Assembly (NCBI RefSeq): GCF_002797895.1
Contig: NZ_PGES01000001.1
Span: 1,364,001 to 1,428,000, forward strand
DNA: 64,000 nt
Reading direction: 5' to 3'
DNA from: Janthinobacterium sp. 67
GTDB lineage: Bacteria; Pseudomonadota; Gammaproteobacteria; Burkholderiales; Burkholderiaceae_D
The first letter of the stretch is position 1; each line of letters starts with the position of its first letter. Shown here one piece after another: positions 19,916 to 28,669 of the stretch. The position numbers and the translations under genes were made by a program. The notes under the pieces are model-generated. The model was not told where the DNA came from. It did no database searches and saw only the letters and a list, made by a program, of their open reading frames with translations.

Positions 19916-21037
19916 ATGAAAACCCGCACGCCGCTGCTGCGCATCACCATGATACTGGGTGCCCTGCACGCCCTGCTGGGCTGGCTGCTGTTGCCTTCCC
20001 TGCCCGTCGGCCTGGCCGGCTGGCTGCTGGGCGGCGCCGTCTTGCTGGCCTCGACCATGCTCATGCCGATGACCATCTTCGCCCGCGCCGTCACCAACGA
20101 TGCGCGCCTGGCCGACCGTTTGAGCTGGGCCGGCTCGCTGTGCATGGGCTTTTTTTCCTCGCTGTTCGTGCTCACCGTGCTGCGCGAACTGACCCTGCTG
20201 ATTCCCGCCGCCCGACCGCACGCGCAGGCGTCCGCCGTGGCCGTCCTCGTTCTGGCCCTGCTGGCCACCGCCGTCGGTTTCATCAACGCCCGCCGTGTGG
20301 CGCGCGTGCGCGAAGTGACGGTGCCGATTGCCGGCCTGCCGGCCGCCTTGCAGGGATTGACCATCGTTCAATTGAGCGACATCCACGTGGGCGCCACCAT
20401 CAAGCGCGCCTACGTGGAAGCCATCGTCGGGCGCGCCAACGGCCTGCGGGCGGACATCATCGCCATCACGGGCGACGTGGTCGACGGCACGGTGGCGCAG
20501 CTGGCCAGCCACACGTCACCGCTGGGCGAGCTGCGTGCACGCCACGGCGTCTTCCTCGTCACGGGCAATCACGAATACTATTCGGGCGCCGCGCCCTGGG
20601 TGGCGGAGTTCCGCCGCCTGGGCTTGCGCGTGCTGATGAACGAACACACGGTGCTCGAGCACGACGGCGCGCGCATGGCCCTGGCCGGCGTCACCGATTT
20701 CAATGCGGGCAGCTTCGACCCGGCCCAAAAGAGCGACCCGCAAGCGGCCATCGCCGGCGCCCCCGCCGATATCCCCCGCATCCTGCTGGCACACCAGCCG
20801 CGCAGCGCGCCCGAGGCCGAAGCGGCCGGCTACGACCTGCAATTGTCGGGCCACACGCACGGCGGCCAATTCTGGCCCTGGAATCTGTTCGTGCCGCTGC
20901 AGCAGCCGTATGTGGCGGGCCTGCACCGGCAAGGCCGCTTGTGGATTTATGTGAGCCGCGGCACCGGTTACTGGGGGCCGCCGAAGCGCATCGGCGCGCC
21001 GGCGGAGATTACAAGGCTCAGGCTGGTGGCGGCGTAA
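19916..21037 (+). CDS. Membrane-anchored metallophosphoesterase (YkuE-like)
   Basis: A 373-residue calcineurin-like phosphoesterase. The N-terminal 130 residues hold about four membrane helices; the catalytic domain (about 145-373) has all five metal-binding motifs: SDIHVG, TGDVVDG, GNHEYY, a histidine in LLAHQPR, and SGHTHGG. The catalytic face location (cytoplasm or periplasm) cannot be told from sequence. Bacterial relatives are proposed to act on cell-envelope or lipid phosphates. I took the ATG at 19916 (MKTRTPLLRITMI); TATAAT at 19880 is a possible -10. It is 71 bp beyond the stressosome operon, possibly independent. Confidence 0.9.
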   Translation: MKTRTPLLRITMILGALHALLGWLLLPSLPVGLAGWLLGGAVLLASTMLMPMTIFARAVTNDARLADRLSWAGSLCMGFFSSLFVLTVLRELTLLIPAARPHAQASAVAVLVLALLATAVGFINARRVARVREVTVPIAGLPAALQGLTIVQLSDIHVGATIKRAYVEAIVGRANGLRADIIAITGDVVDGTVAQLASHTSPLGELRARHGVFLVTGNHEYYSGAAPWVAEFRRLGLRVLMNEHTVLEHDGARMALAGVTDFNAGSFDPAQKSDPQAAIAGAPADIPRILLAHQPRSAPEAEAAGYDLQLSGHTHGGQFWPWNLFVPLQQPYVAGLHRQGRLWIYVSRGTGYWGPPKRIGAPAEITRLRLVAA

Positions 21038-21040
21038 GCT

Positions 21041-21805
21041 TCACTCCTCCCATGTGGCCATCCACGCCGCGAAACGCGCCGCCACGGCAGGCGGATTCAA
21101 TAGCTCCATCGCGCCTTCCACCGCTTCGCTGTCGCTGACCTCGAACAACAGCACGAAATCGTCGCGCTGCGCACCCGCACCAAAACAGCCTTCGGCATCG
21201 AGCTGCGCCAGCGCCGCGATGCAGGCGTCGAACACGCCGCTACGGAAGGCGCCGAAATCGACGTCGAACGGCAAGTCGCGGTGCGCCTGCAGCAGCAAGC
21301 GGTAGGCGCCGTCGAAATACGCGACCCCATCCTCAAACGCCCATTCGGCCGGATTCCACAACATCTCTTCGCCGTATTCCGACGCTGCCAGCGCTTCGCG
21401 GCTGTTGGCCGCCGGGCCGATGGTCATGGCGCTGTCGTCGCTGACCAGCGCGTAAGCGTTGATGTGCCGCTCCGGATGGGCACGACGCACGGCGCCAAAC
21501 GCCAGGCGCGCGGCGTCCGCCACCAGTGTTTGCAGCAGCGCGAAATCAAAGACGGCAGGGTCGACGAGCATGGCGCGCGCCAGGGTATGGCCACCGGCGA
21601 CAGCCGCATCGCAATGGGACAGATAGGCGGCCTGCGCTTCGGCTACGCTCGCATACTGCGTGCGCGTCTCCGCACCCCAGGTCATGGCCGCGCCGCTGGC
21701 CGTCCACACGGTCGTGCCAAAGACGCGCGCCTCCTGGAAGCGGGCCGGCTGATCGGCGTCGTAGGTATAAAACAGGCTGTAGTTGTCAGGCATACGATCT
21801 TTCAT
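21041..21805 (-). CDS. DUF4303 protein with WGR-like N-terminus
   Basis: A 254-residue soluble protein. The first 70 residues resemble a WGR-type fold (RFQEARVFGTTVWTASGAAMTWG followed by SVAEAQAAYLSH, split here for clarity). The rest matches the DUF4303 pattern (INAYALVSDDSAMTIGPAAN, WNPAEWAFE). The function of that family is unknown; some members sit in polymorphic toxin-immunity loci, but nothing here suggests that. A second ATG 12 bases inside (MPDNYSLF) is an equally good start. It starts three bases after the LysR stop and may share its transcript. Confidence 0.68.
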   Translation of the reverse strand: MKDRMPDNYSLFYTYDADQPARFQEARVFGTTVWTASGAAMTWGAETRTQYASVAEAQAAYLSHCDAAVAGGHTLARAMLVDPAVFDFALLQTLVADAARLAFGAVRRAHPERHINAYALVSDDSAMTIGPAANSREALAASEYGEEMLWNPAEWAFEDGVAYFDGAYRLLLQAHRDLPFDVDFGAFRSGVFDACIAALAQLDAEGCFGAGAQRDDFVLLFEVSDSEAVEGAMELLNPPAVAARFAAWMATWEE

Positions 21806-21808
21806 TGT

Positions 21809-22732
21809 TTAATCGGGCCGTATCTGCGCGGCGAAATCGCGCTGGCGGAACTGCTCCAGCAGGAAATCGACGAACACGCGCGTCTTCGCGGGCAGCAGTT
21901 TCTTGCTCGGATAGTACACGGACAAGGGGCCGGAGTCGGCATGCCAGCCGGGCAGCAAACGGATCAGGGCGCCGCTGCGCAAATGGGCCAGCGCGTGCGG
22001 CATGGGCAGCAGGGCCACGCCGACACCGAGGATGGCCGCCTGCGCCATCGCTTCCGGATCGTCGAAGATGGCGCGCGGCCGGCATTCGGCCACGCCTTCG
22101 CCGCCCGATCCGTCACGCAGTATCCAGCTGCGCAATCTGCCGCTGCCGGCCGAGCGGCGCGCCACGCCGTCGAAGTGCGCTAGGTCAGACGGGTGCACGG
22201 GCATGGCCTTGCCCCGCATGAAGGCGGGCGACGCCGTGGCGACGATGTGGGCGTGGCCCAGCTCGCGCGCCACCACGCCCGGCGTCAGTTCGATGCCGCC
22301 GCCGATGGCGACGTCAAACCCTTCGCCGACCAGGTCCACTTGCCGGTTGTCGAAATGGCAGTCGGGGATGACGCCGGGGTAGCGGGCGATGAAGTCGCCC
22401 AACAGGGGCACCACGTAGCTGCGTCCGAACGATGGCGCCATGCTGATTTTCAGTATGCCGGCCGGCTGGCCGCCCTCTTCCGCCACTCCGGCGATCGCCT
22501 CGCGCAAGGTGGACAGGGCGCCGCCGATCTGCTGCAGGAAACGCTCGCCCCCTTCCGTCAGGGTCAGGCGGCGCGTGCTGCGCTGGAACAGCCGCAGCCC
22601 CAGACTCGCTTCCAGGCGCGCCACGTTCTTGCTGACGGCGGCCGGCGTCAGTCCCAGGCGGCGCGCGGCCGCCGAAAAGCTGCCCAGCTCGGCAGACAGC
22701 ACAAACGATTGCAAGTGATTGAGGGCTTCCAT
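21809..22732 (-). CDS. LysR-family transcriptional regulator
   Basis: 307-residue LTTR: N-terminal winged helix (MEALNHLQSFVLSAELGSFS; recognition helix LTPAAVSKNVARLEASLG) and effector-binding domain (about 90-300; GILKISMAPSFGRSYVVPLL, GVGVALLPMPHAL). It belongs to the CrgA/AaeR-like group commonly divergent from short-chain dehydrogenases, and an SDR gene starts 124 bp away on the other strand. Effector unknown. Confidence 0.92.
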   Translation of the reverse strand: MEALNHLQSFVLSAELGSFSAAARRLGLTPAAVSKNVARLEASLGLRLFQRSTRRLTLTEGGERFLQQIGGALSTLREAIAGVAEEGGQPAGILKISMAPSFGRSYVVPLLGDFIARYPGVIPDCHFDNRQVDLVGEGFDVAIGGGIELTPGVVARELGHAHIVATASPAFMRGKAMPVHPSDLAHFDGVARRSAGSGRLRSWILRDGSGGEGVAECRPRAIFDDPEAMAQAAILGVGVALLPMPHALAHLRSGALIRLLPGWHADSGPLSVYYPSKKLLPAKTRVFVDFLLEQFRQRDFAAQIRPD

Positions 22733-22855
22733 ATGCCTATTCTACCCGCTCATTTGATAGCAATGGTTGAAAGTGATTGTAGCGATTCATGGCTAGCGCG
22801 GCAGGAATGAAAGGCAGATACTGAATTCCTCAACTTCTTACCTAGAAAGCTCATC

Positions 22856-23623
22856 ATGCAAACCCAAGCCTCCACCAGCACCTCTTTGCCACTGCAAGAC
22901 AAGATCGCGTTCGTGACGGGCGGCTCGCGCGGCATCGGCGCCGCCATCGTGCGCCGCCTTGCCAGCCAGGGCGCCAACGTCGTCTTCACCTATCAAAGTT
23001 CCGCCGCCGAAGCGCAGGCGCTGTCCGCCAAGGTGGAAGCGGCCGGCGGCAAGGCCCTGGGCGTGCAGGCTGATGCGGCCGACGCCACCGCCCTGACGGC
23101 GGCCATCGCCAAGGTGGCGGCGCAGTTTGGCCGTGTCGACATCCTCGTCAACAATGCGGGCGTGTTCCTGCCCGGCGCCATCGACGATTTTTCGCTGGAA
23201 GACTTCGACAAGACCTTGAACGTCAACGTGCGCGCCGTGTTCGTCGCCATCAAGGCGGCCGTGGCGCACATGCCGACGGGCGGGCGCATCATCAACATCG
23301 GCAGCACGAATGCGCACCGCATGCCGTTCGGCGGCGCGGCCGCCTACGCCATGAGCAAATCGGCGCTGAGCGGCCTGACGCAAGGCCTGTCGCGCGACCT
23401 GGGCCCGCGCGGCATCACCATCAACAACGTGGAACCGGGCCCCGTCGCCACGGACATGAACCCGCCGACGGGCGACTTCGCCGACCTGATGCACGGCTTG
23501 ATGGCCCTGCCCCGCCACGGCACGGCCGATGAAATCGCCGGCATGGTCGCTTACCTGGCCAGCGCGGAAGCGGCGTTCGTCACGGGCGCCGGGCTGAAGA
23601 TCGACGGCGGTTTTGCCGCCTGA
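22856..23623 (+). CDS. Short-chain dehydrogenase/reductase
   Basis: 255-residue classical SDR, an NAD(P)H-dependent oxidoreductase of unknown substrate. Cofactor motif TGGSRGIGAAIV (about 21-32), NNAG motif (VNNAGVFLPG, about 98), catalytic serine in INIGSTNAHR and the YxxxK pair in YAMSKSALSG. The C-terminus ends FVTGAGLKIDGGFAA, typical of FabG-like SDRs. It is divergent from the LysR gene, its likely regulator. Its last 73 bases overlap the convergent flavoprotein gene. Confidence 0.93.
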   Translation: MQTQASTSTSLPLQDKIAFVTGGSRGIGAAIVRRLASQGANVVFTYQSSAAEAQALSAKVEAAGGKALGVQADAADATALTAAIAKVAAQFGRVDILVNNAGVFLPGAIDDFSLEDFDKTLNVNVRAVFVAIKAAVAHMPTGGRIINIGSTNAHRMPFGGAAAYAMSKSALSGLTQGLSRDLGPRGITINNVEPGPVATDMNPPTGDFADLMHGLMALPRHGTADEIAGMVAYLASAEAAFVTGAGLKIDGGFAA

Positions 23624-24540
23624 TCGAGTCCGAACATCAGCGAACGGTGCGCCGCCACGCCGGCCATGGCGCCATCGGCCACCGCGAACGCCACGCTGCC
23701 CGCCGTGCGGCCCGCGTCGCCGCAGCAAAAGACGCCAGGCACGCTGCTGGCCTTTTGCTCGTCGGTGCGCACGAACGGCCCCATGGGTCCCTCTTCCAGC
23801 GCGCAGCCCAATTCGCCGGCCAGGGAACTGGCCAGGCGCGTGCGGGTCGCCACGAACAGGCCGGCCATCGCGTGGCGGCTGCCGTCCGCCATGACCACAT
23901 CGGCCACCGCGTCGATCCGCGCCACGGGCGCGCGTACCAAAGTTACGCCGCGCGCCTCCAGTTGCGCCAGCTGCGCCGCATCAGGCTCGAACGCGCCATT
24001 CAGGAAAAAAGTGACCGTGCCCCAGTCGGGCAGCATCAAGGCATGGTGCATGGACAGGGGGCCGGTGGCCAGCACGCCGATGGCACCCTGCTCCAGTTCA
24101 TAGCCGTGGCAGTACGGGCAGTGAAAGACGCTGCCGCCCCAGCGCTCGGCCAGGCCGTCGACGGGCGGCAGTTCATCGATCACGCCGGTGGCCAGCACGA
24201 GGCGGCGGCCGTGCACGACATGACCGTCCGCCAGGGTCACATCAAAACCATCGCCATCGCCGCTGGCCGCCGCCTGCACGGCCATGCCGTCCCGCCAAGT
24301 GACGGTGGCATACGCCATCAGCTGCGCCTTGCCCTCGGCCGCGATGGCGGCCGTGCCGCTGCCGTCCTGGGTCAGGAAACCGTGGGAATGGCTGGCGTAG
24401 CGGTTACGGCGCTGGCCGCCGTCGATCACCAGCACGCGGCGGCGGGCGCGCGCCAGTTGCGTGGCGGCGGACAGGCCCGCGTAGCTGCCGCCGATGATGA
24501 TGGCATCGAACGGAATGCCAGGCGATTCAGGAATGTGCAT
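23551..24540 (-). CDS. Thioredoxin-reductase-like FAD/NAD(P) oxidoreductase
   Basis: 329 residues. FAD motif IIIGGSYAGLSAATQLARA (about 15-33), redox-active CPYC (VFHCPYCHGYE, about 140), NAD(P) domain and FAD-closing motif VPGVFCCGDAG. It resembles TrxB-like proteins often encoded beside Rrf2 regulators; the in vivo partner is unknown. AGGAG seven bases upstream fixes the start at 24540. It overlaps the Rrf2 gene by 14 bases, so the pair is an operon. The C-terminal extension (about 25 residues, FSPAPVTNAASALAR) is antisense to the end of the SDR gene. Confidence 0.9.
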   Translation of the reverse strand: MHIPESPGIPFDAIIIGGSYAGLSAATQLARARRRVLVIDGGQRRNRYASHSHGFLTQDGSGTAAIAAEGKAQLMAYATVTWRDGMAVQAAASGDGDGFDVTLADGHVVHGRRLVLATGVIDELPPVDGLAERWGGSVFHCPYCHGYELEQGAIGVLATGPLSMHHALMLPDWGTVTFFLNGAFEPDAAQLAQLEARGVTLVRAPVARIDAVADVVMADGSRHAMAGLFVATRTRLASSLAGELGCALEEGPMGPFVRTDEQKASSVPGVFCCGDAGRTAGSVAFAVADGAMAGVAAHRSLMFGLDQAAKPPSIFSPAPVTNAASALAR

Positions 24541-24979
24541 GCGGTGCTCCTTTGTGTGTGGCGTATTGTTGGCTGAAACGGTCGGCCAGGTCGGCCAGGG
24601 TGACGGCGCCAAGGCGCCGGATCAGCAGCGCCTCGGCTTCGTCGAAGGCGCCGGCCAGCGACTGGTTGACCACCTGCTCGACCAGGCAGCCCGGCTGATC
24701 GACGCGGTTGCCCATGGCGAAGATGGTGGGCGACCCCACGGCCACGTAGATATCTTGCAAGGTCACCTGGTGCAGGTCGCAGACGATGCGCCAGCCGCCG
24801 CCATGGCCCTTGTCCGACGCCACGTAGCCGCGCTCGCGCAAGCCGGCCATCACGCGCCGCACCAGCACAGGGTTGGTGTCCAGGTAAGCGGAGAGTTCCT
24901 CGGACGTCATCGGGCGTCCCGCATGGGCCATGTGCAGCAGCACATGGAGGATCGATGATAGTTTGCTGTCGCGTCTCAT
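24527..24979 (-). CDS. Rrf2-family transcriptional regulator
   Basis: 150-residue winged-helix regulator (MRRDSKLSSILHVLLHMAHA; recognition helix NPVLVRRVMAGLRERG; wing SDKGHGGGWRIV). Only two cysteines (RIVCDL, QPGCLVE) are seen, so it lacks the three-cysteine cluster site of NsrR/IscR and is nearer the YwnA-like group that uses a single redox cysteine. It is upstream of, and overlaps, the flavoprotein gene it probably controls. ATGTAACTAATGATAGTACAT, a loose palindrome whose first half begins at the start codon, may be its operator (described, not proved). Confidence 0.88.
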   Translation of the reverse strand: MRRDSKLSSILHVLLHMAHAGRPMTSEELSAYLDTNPVLVRRVMAGLRERGYVASDKGHGGGWRIVCDLHQVTLQDIYVAVGSPTIFAMGNRVDQPGCLVEQVVNQSLAGAFDEAEALLIRRLGAVTLADLADRFSQQYATHKGAPHAHS

Positions 24980-25036
24980 GTAACTAATGATAGTACATAA
25001 TTCCGGCAGATGCAAACCAGTTGCAAAATTCCGCGT

Positions 25037-25070
25037 AAAAAAAGGGTCAGACCCTGTCGGGTCTGACCCC
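25037..25070 (-). terminator. Hairpin (REP-like copy 2) acting as terminator of the GMC dehydrogenase operon
   Basis: GGGTCAGACCC (25044-25054), loop TGTC, GGGTCTGACCC (25059-25069): a perfect 11-bp stem. On the minus strand it is followed by a run of seven T (25037-25043), giving a textbook Rho-independent terminator 24 bp after the cytochrome stop. It shares skeleton and flank with the hairpin at 6079-6105. Confidence 0.85.
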
Positions 25071-25093
25071 GGCCTTTGCTTCAGGGTGTATTT

Positions 25094-26500
25094 TTACGCT
25101 GCGGATGCTTCCCTGCGCCGCCGTCCCCGCCACCACAGCAGCAAGGCCAGCAGCACCAGCACGCCAACGATGATGCCCGCGCGGGCAAGGCCGATCAGGT
25201 TCGACGGCGCGCCGCCATTGCGCAAGGTCGTCACCTGCTCGGCCGTCACCTTGATGGCGGGATTGCCGTACATCCGCTGCACGTAATTGCCGAGGGTGAC
25301 GATCTGCTCGTCCGACAGGGTCTGGCGGAAGGCGGGCATCAGGTGGCCGGCATGGCTACCCTTGCCGTCCTGCCGTTCCACGCCATCGAGGATCGCCATC
25401 ACCAGGTTGTTGCTGTTGCCGCGGCCCGTCGCCGAGTTGTGGAACAGCGGCGGCAAGCTGCCGTCGAAACTGCCCTCGCCCTTCGTCTGGTGGCAGCTGG
25501 CGCACTGCGCATCGTACAGCTGCGCACCCGACATCGTGTTCAGGTTTTGCGGCAGCGGCACGCCGCGGATGCTGCTCAACTCGTCGCCAGCCTGGCCCCA
25601 TTGCGTCACCGGTTTCACGTCCGCCTTGTCGCGGATGGCGGGCACGCTCTTGATGTAGTGCGCGATGGCGTTCAAGTCCGCGTCGCTCAGGTGCTTCAGG
25701 CTATGGTCGATGGCTTCGGCCATTGGTCCGGCCGCCTGCCCCCGGTGCGCGGCGCGGCCCGTGCGCAGGTAGCCGGCCAGGTCTTGCTGGCTCCAGCCAC
25801 CCACGCCGCTGTTGACGTCCGACGTGATGTTCGGCGCGTACCACGTGCCCAGGTCGGCGCCGCCCAGCTCCTTCGACAGCTGCTCCGCCATCAGCGCATT
25901 GCGCGGCGTGTGGCACGTGGTGCAGTGGGCCAGGCCTTGCGCCAGGTAGGCGCCACGGTTCCACTCCATGCTCTTCGACGTATCGGCCACGAACGGCTTC
26001 TTGTCGAGGAAAAGCAGGTTCCAGCCCGCCATCGACAGGCGGATGTTGAACGGGAACGGCAAGTCCGTCTTGTGCGCCGGCGCCGTATCCACCGCCGCCA
26101 CGCCATGCATGAAGTAGGCGTACAGGGCGGCCGTGTCGTCGTCCGTCACCTTGGCGTAGGCCGTGTAGGGCATGGCCGGGTACAGATTGGCGCCATCGGC
26201 CCGCACGCCATGGCGCACGGCGGCGGAAAACTGCGCCAGCGTGTAGTTGCCGATGCCATGCGTTGTCGACGGCGTGATGTTGGTGGCGACGATGGCGCCC
26301 AGCGGCGTGGCCAGGGCCAGGCCGCCCGCCATCGGCTTGCCGCCAGGCACGCTGTGGCAGGCGATGCAGTCGCCGGCCGTGGCCAGGTAGCGGCCGCGTT
26401 CAACCGCCTGCACGTCCGCACCCGGCGCTTGCGCCGCCAGCACGGGCAAGGCCAGGGACAGCAAGGCGGCGCCGGCCGCCAGTCTGAAGATCGCCATCAT
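25094..26500 (-). CDS. Triheme cytochrome c subunit of a membrane-bound dehydrogenase
   Basis: Periplasmic electron-transfer subunit of a three-part GMC-type sugar/alcohol/gluconate dehydrogenase; passes electrons from the flavin subunit to the quinone pool. 468 residues: signal peptide (MMAIFRLAAGAALLSLALPV), three CxxCH heme sites (CIACH about 48, CTTCH about 195, CASCH about 335) and a C-terminal membrane anchor (AGIIVGVLVLLALLLWW) followed by basic residues. The start overlaps the GMC stop (ATGA at 26497-26500). Last gene of the operon, followed by a terminator. Confidence 0.93.
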   Translation of the reverse strand: MMAIFRLAAGAALLSLALPVLAAQAPGADVQAVERGRYLATAGDCIACHSVPGGKPMAGGLALATPLGAIVATNITPSTTHGIGNYTLAQFSAAVRHGVRADGANLYPAMPYTAYAKVTDDDTAALYAYFMHGVAAVDTAPAHKTDLPFPFNIRLSMAGWNLLFLDKKPFVADTSKSMEWNRGAYLAQGLAHCTTCHTPRNALMAEQLSKELGGADLGTWYAPNITSDVNSGVGGWSQQDLAGYLRTGRAAHRGQAAGPMAEAIDHSLKHLSDADLNAIAHYIKSVPAIRDKADVKPVTQWGQAGDELSSIRGVPLPQNLNTMSGAQLYDAQCASCHQTKGEGSFDGSLPPLFHNSATGRGNSNNLVMAILDGVERQDGKGSHAGHLMPAFRQTLSDEQIVTLGNYVQRMYGNPAIKVTAEQVTTLRNGGAPSNLIGLARAGIIVGVLVLLALLLWWRGRRRREASAA

Positions 26501-28107
26501 GCCGTTCCTCCCTGTTGTTCGTCGAGGATGTGCTTGACGGTGCGCAGCGCCACGGCCAGGCCGTTTTCCGTCGAATTGCACGTGCCGGACGTGGGCAGCA
26601 CGCCCGTGCTGCACAGGAACAGGTTGGCATGGTCGAAGGTACGGCCCCACTGGTCGCATACGGCCTTGGCGGGATCGGAACCCATCGACAGGGTGCCGCA
26701 GATGTGCTGGTTGTTGGCAAACACGCCTTCCTTGCTGTGGCGCAGGTTGGTGCCGCCCATCAGTTTGGCGATGCGTTCGAAATCCTGCTTCGAGCGCTCG
26801 TGTCCCCGCTTCGTGTACTCATCGATCGCGTAGTGCGCCTGCGGCTTGGGGATGCCCATGGCGTCTTTTTCGCTGCTGAGGGCGATGCGGTTTTCCGGAT
26901 TCGGCAGCACTTCCAGCACGTTTTTCAAGCTCATTTCACGGGCCGAGCGGAAACGCAGCTGCTGTTCGAACGCTTCGCCGAAGACGCCCTTGCCTATCAG
27001 CTCCCTGGTGGCGCCATCGACTCTCGAGATGTTCGTGAAATCCAGGCGGTACGGCGAATGCCGGCTGCGGAAGTCGCCGTCGCGCATGGTGTTGATGGAA
27101 TTGGGGCTTTGCGGGCCCCGGCCCAGCCACAGGTCTTCATCGGCGTCGAAGGTGATCGAGGTACTCGGGTGGTCCATCAGATTGCGGCCCACCATGTCGC
27201 TGCTGTTGGCCAGGCCGTTCGGGTATTTGTCCGAGGCGGAAACGAGCAGCAAGCGCGGGCTTTCGATGCCGTTGGCGGCCAGAATAAACGTCTTGGCCGT
27301 GACCCGGTGGCTCTTTTTGTCGACGTCGTAGTACAGGGCAGCCGTGATGCGGCCCTGCGCATCGTGTTCCAGCTTGTAGACGTTGGCATTGCAGACGATC
27401 TTGACGCCCGCCGCTTCCGCCTGCACTGCGGCGATGCCGCCGTGGTATTGCGCGTCGATGGGACAGATCGGCTGGCAGCTGTTGTTGCCGCAGCAGGCCG
27501 GGCGGCCATCGTAGCTGACGCTGTTGCGCGCCACCGTGTTGCCAACGACCTTGAACGAGGGGTCAAGGCGCTCGCGGATGCGGCGCATGGCGTACGGCTC
27601 CGTCACGGGGTCCATCGGGAAGGCTTGCTTGCGCGGCGAACCCGTATTGTCGGCACCGGAGACGCCCATGATCTCTTCCGCCTCCTGGTAGAACGGCTCC
27701 AGGTCCGCATAGCTGATCGGCCAGTCGACGCCCACGCCATACAGGGTATGGATGCGGAAATCGTTCGGCACGTTGCGCCACGCTTGCGCGGCCCAGTGCC
27801 ACGAGGTGCCGCCGAACTGGCGGATGTATTCGGCCGGGTATGGATACGGGCCGGCCTGCACCAGGTAACCGTTATCCCTGGGCTGGTAGATCGGGTGCGG
27901 CGCCGTGGCCACCGATGGATACGGCGACATCCAGTCGCTGCGGCGCGTCGTGTTGCGGAAACGGGCGACGATTTCGCCGCGCGACACGCGCGGTCCCGCT
28001 TCCAGGATCAGCACCGAGCCGCCCGCCAGCGCCAGCTTGCGCGCGGCCAGGGAGCCGATGATGCCGGAGCCGATCACGAGGTAATCGGCGGAGAGTTCTT
28101 CAGCCAT
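26497..28107 (-). CDS. GMC-family FAD dehydrogenase, large subunit
   Basis: Flavin catalytic subunit of a periplasmic dehydrogenase of the gluconate/sorbitol/2-ketogluconate type. 536 residues with the FAD motif VIGSGIIGSLAARKLALAGG near the N-terminus, GGTSWHWAAQAWRN (about 100), a cysteine-rich stretch (RPACCGNNSCQPICPID, about 208-225) and the GMC C-terminal histidine region (NNQHICGTLSMGSDP, LCSTGVLPTSGTCN). It lacks its own signal peptide, as is usual when a Tat-exported small subunit carries it out. Ten bases follow the small-subunit stop. Substrate cannot be fixed from sequence. Confidence 0.93.
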   Translation of the reverse strand: MAEELSADYLVIGSGIIGSLAARKLALAGGSVLILEAGPRVSRGEIVARFRNTTRRSDWMSPYPSVATAPHPIYQPRDNGYLVQAGPYPYPAEYIRQFGGTSWHWAAQAWRNVPNDFRIHTLYGVGVDWPISYADLEPFYQEAEEIMGVSGADNTGSPRKQAFPMDPVTEPYAMRRIRERLDPSFKVVGNTVARNSVSYDGRPACCGNNSCQPICPIDAQYHGGIAAVQAEAAGVKIVCNANVYKLEHDAQGRITAALYYDVDKKSHRVTAKTFILAANGIESPRLLLVSASDKYPNGLANSSDMVGRNLMDHPSTSITFDADEDLWLGRGPQSPNSINTMRDGDFRSRHSPYRLDFTNISRVDGATRELIGKGVFGEAFEQQLRFRSAREMSLKNVLEVLPNPENRIALSSEKDAMGIPKPQAHYAIDEYTKRGHERSKQDFERIAKLMGGTNLRHSKEGVFANNQHICGTLSMGSDPAKAVCDQWGRTFDHANLFLCSTGVLPTSGTCNSTENGLAVALRTVKHILDEQQGGTA

Positions 28108-28116
28108 GATGGCTCC

Positions 28117-28641
28117 TTAAATTGGTTTTCTGGCCCAGCTGCCGTAGGCGCCGTAGGAATACGTGGGAGGCTTGAGCACGTCGGCGACGACGGCCGCGTT
28201 CAAGGCCTGCTCGTAGGCGACGCAGACGGCCGCCTCGCCCGTGCCGACGATGCCCAGGTACCAGGCGCTGGCGATCTGGCGCGGCAAGGCCGCCAGCGGC
28301 GACTGGGCCGGGTCCAGCCCGTCGAGCGCTTCCTGCAAGCCGGCCGCCTGCAAGCCCTGCGCATTGATCAGCGCCAGCAGCGCGCGCACCTTCGCGGGGA
28401 AAGCGGCGTCCTGCGCCACCAGCGCGTCATACAGGCGCCTGGCCAGCACCGGGTCGAGCACTTGCCGTCCCACCAGCATGGCCGACACGCCGAGGAAGGC
28501 GCCCTGCTCCGCACTGGCGACCGGTTCGGCCAGCGCCCAGGGAATCAGCGCCGCGGCCGACGCCGACAGCAAGCCGGCCAGCACCATGCGGCGGCCGGGA
28601 TTCAGGGGGCCGCGCCCCTCCTTATTGTGTGTAGCGTCCAA
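28117..28641 (-). CDS. Tat-exported small subunit of GMC dehydrogenase
   Basis: About 174 residues, of the sorbitol/gluconate dehydrogenase small-subunit family. A twin-arginine signal (GRRMVLAGLLSASAAALIPW) precedes a helical body ending TYSYGAYGSWARKPI, the typical tail. It chaperones and exports the flavin subunit. I prefer the TTG start at 28641, which has GGAG six bases upstream; a TTG at 28665 lacks one. It follows the porin gene closely and precedes the large subunit. Confidence 0.85.
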   Translation of the reverse strand: MDATHNKEGRGPLNPGRRMVLAGLLSASAAALIPWALAEPVASAEQGAFLGVSAMLVGRQVLDPVLARRLYDALVAQDAAFPAKVRALLALINAQGLQAAGLQEALDGLDPAQSPLAALPRQIASAWYLGIVGTGEAAVCVAYEQALNAAVVADVLKPPTYSYGAYGSWARKPI

Positions 28642-28669
28642 TTGAAGCTCCCGTGCGTTCAGCAACCGT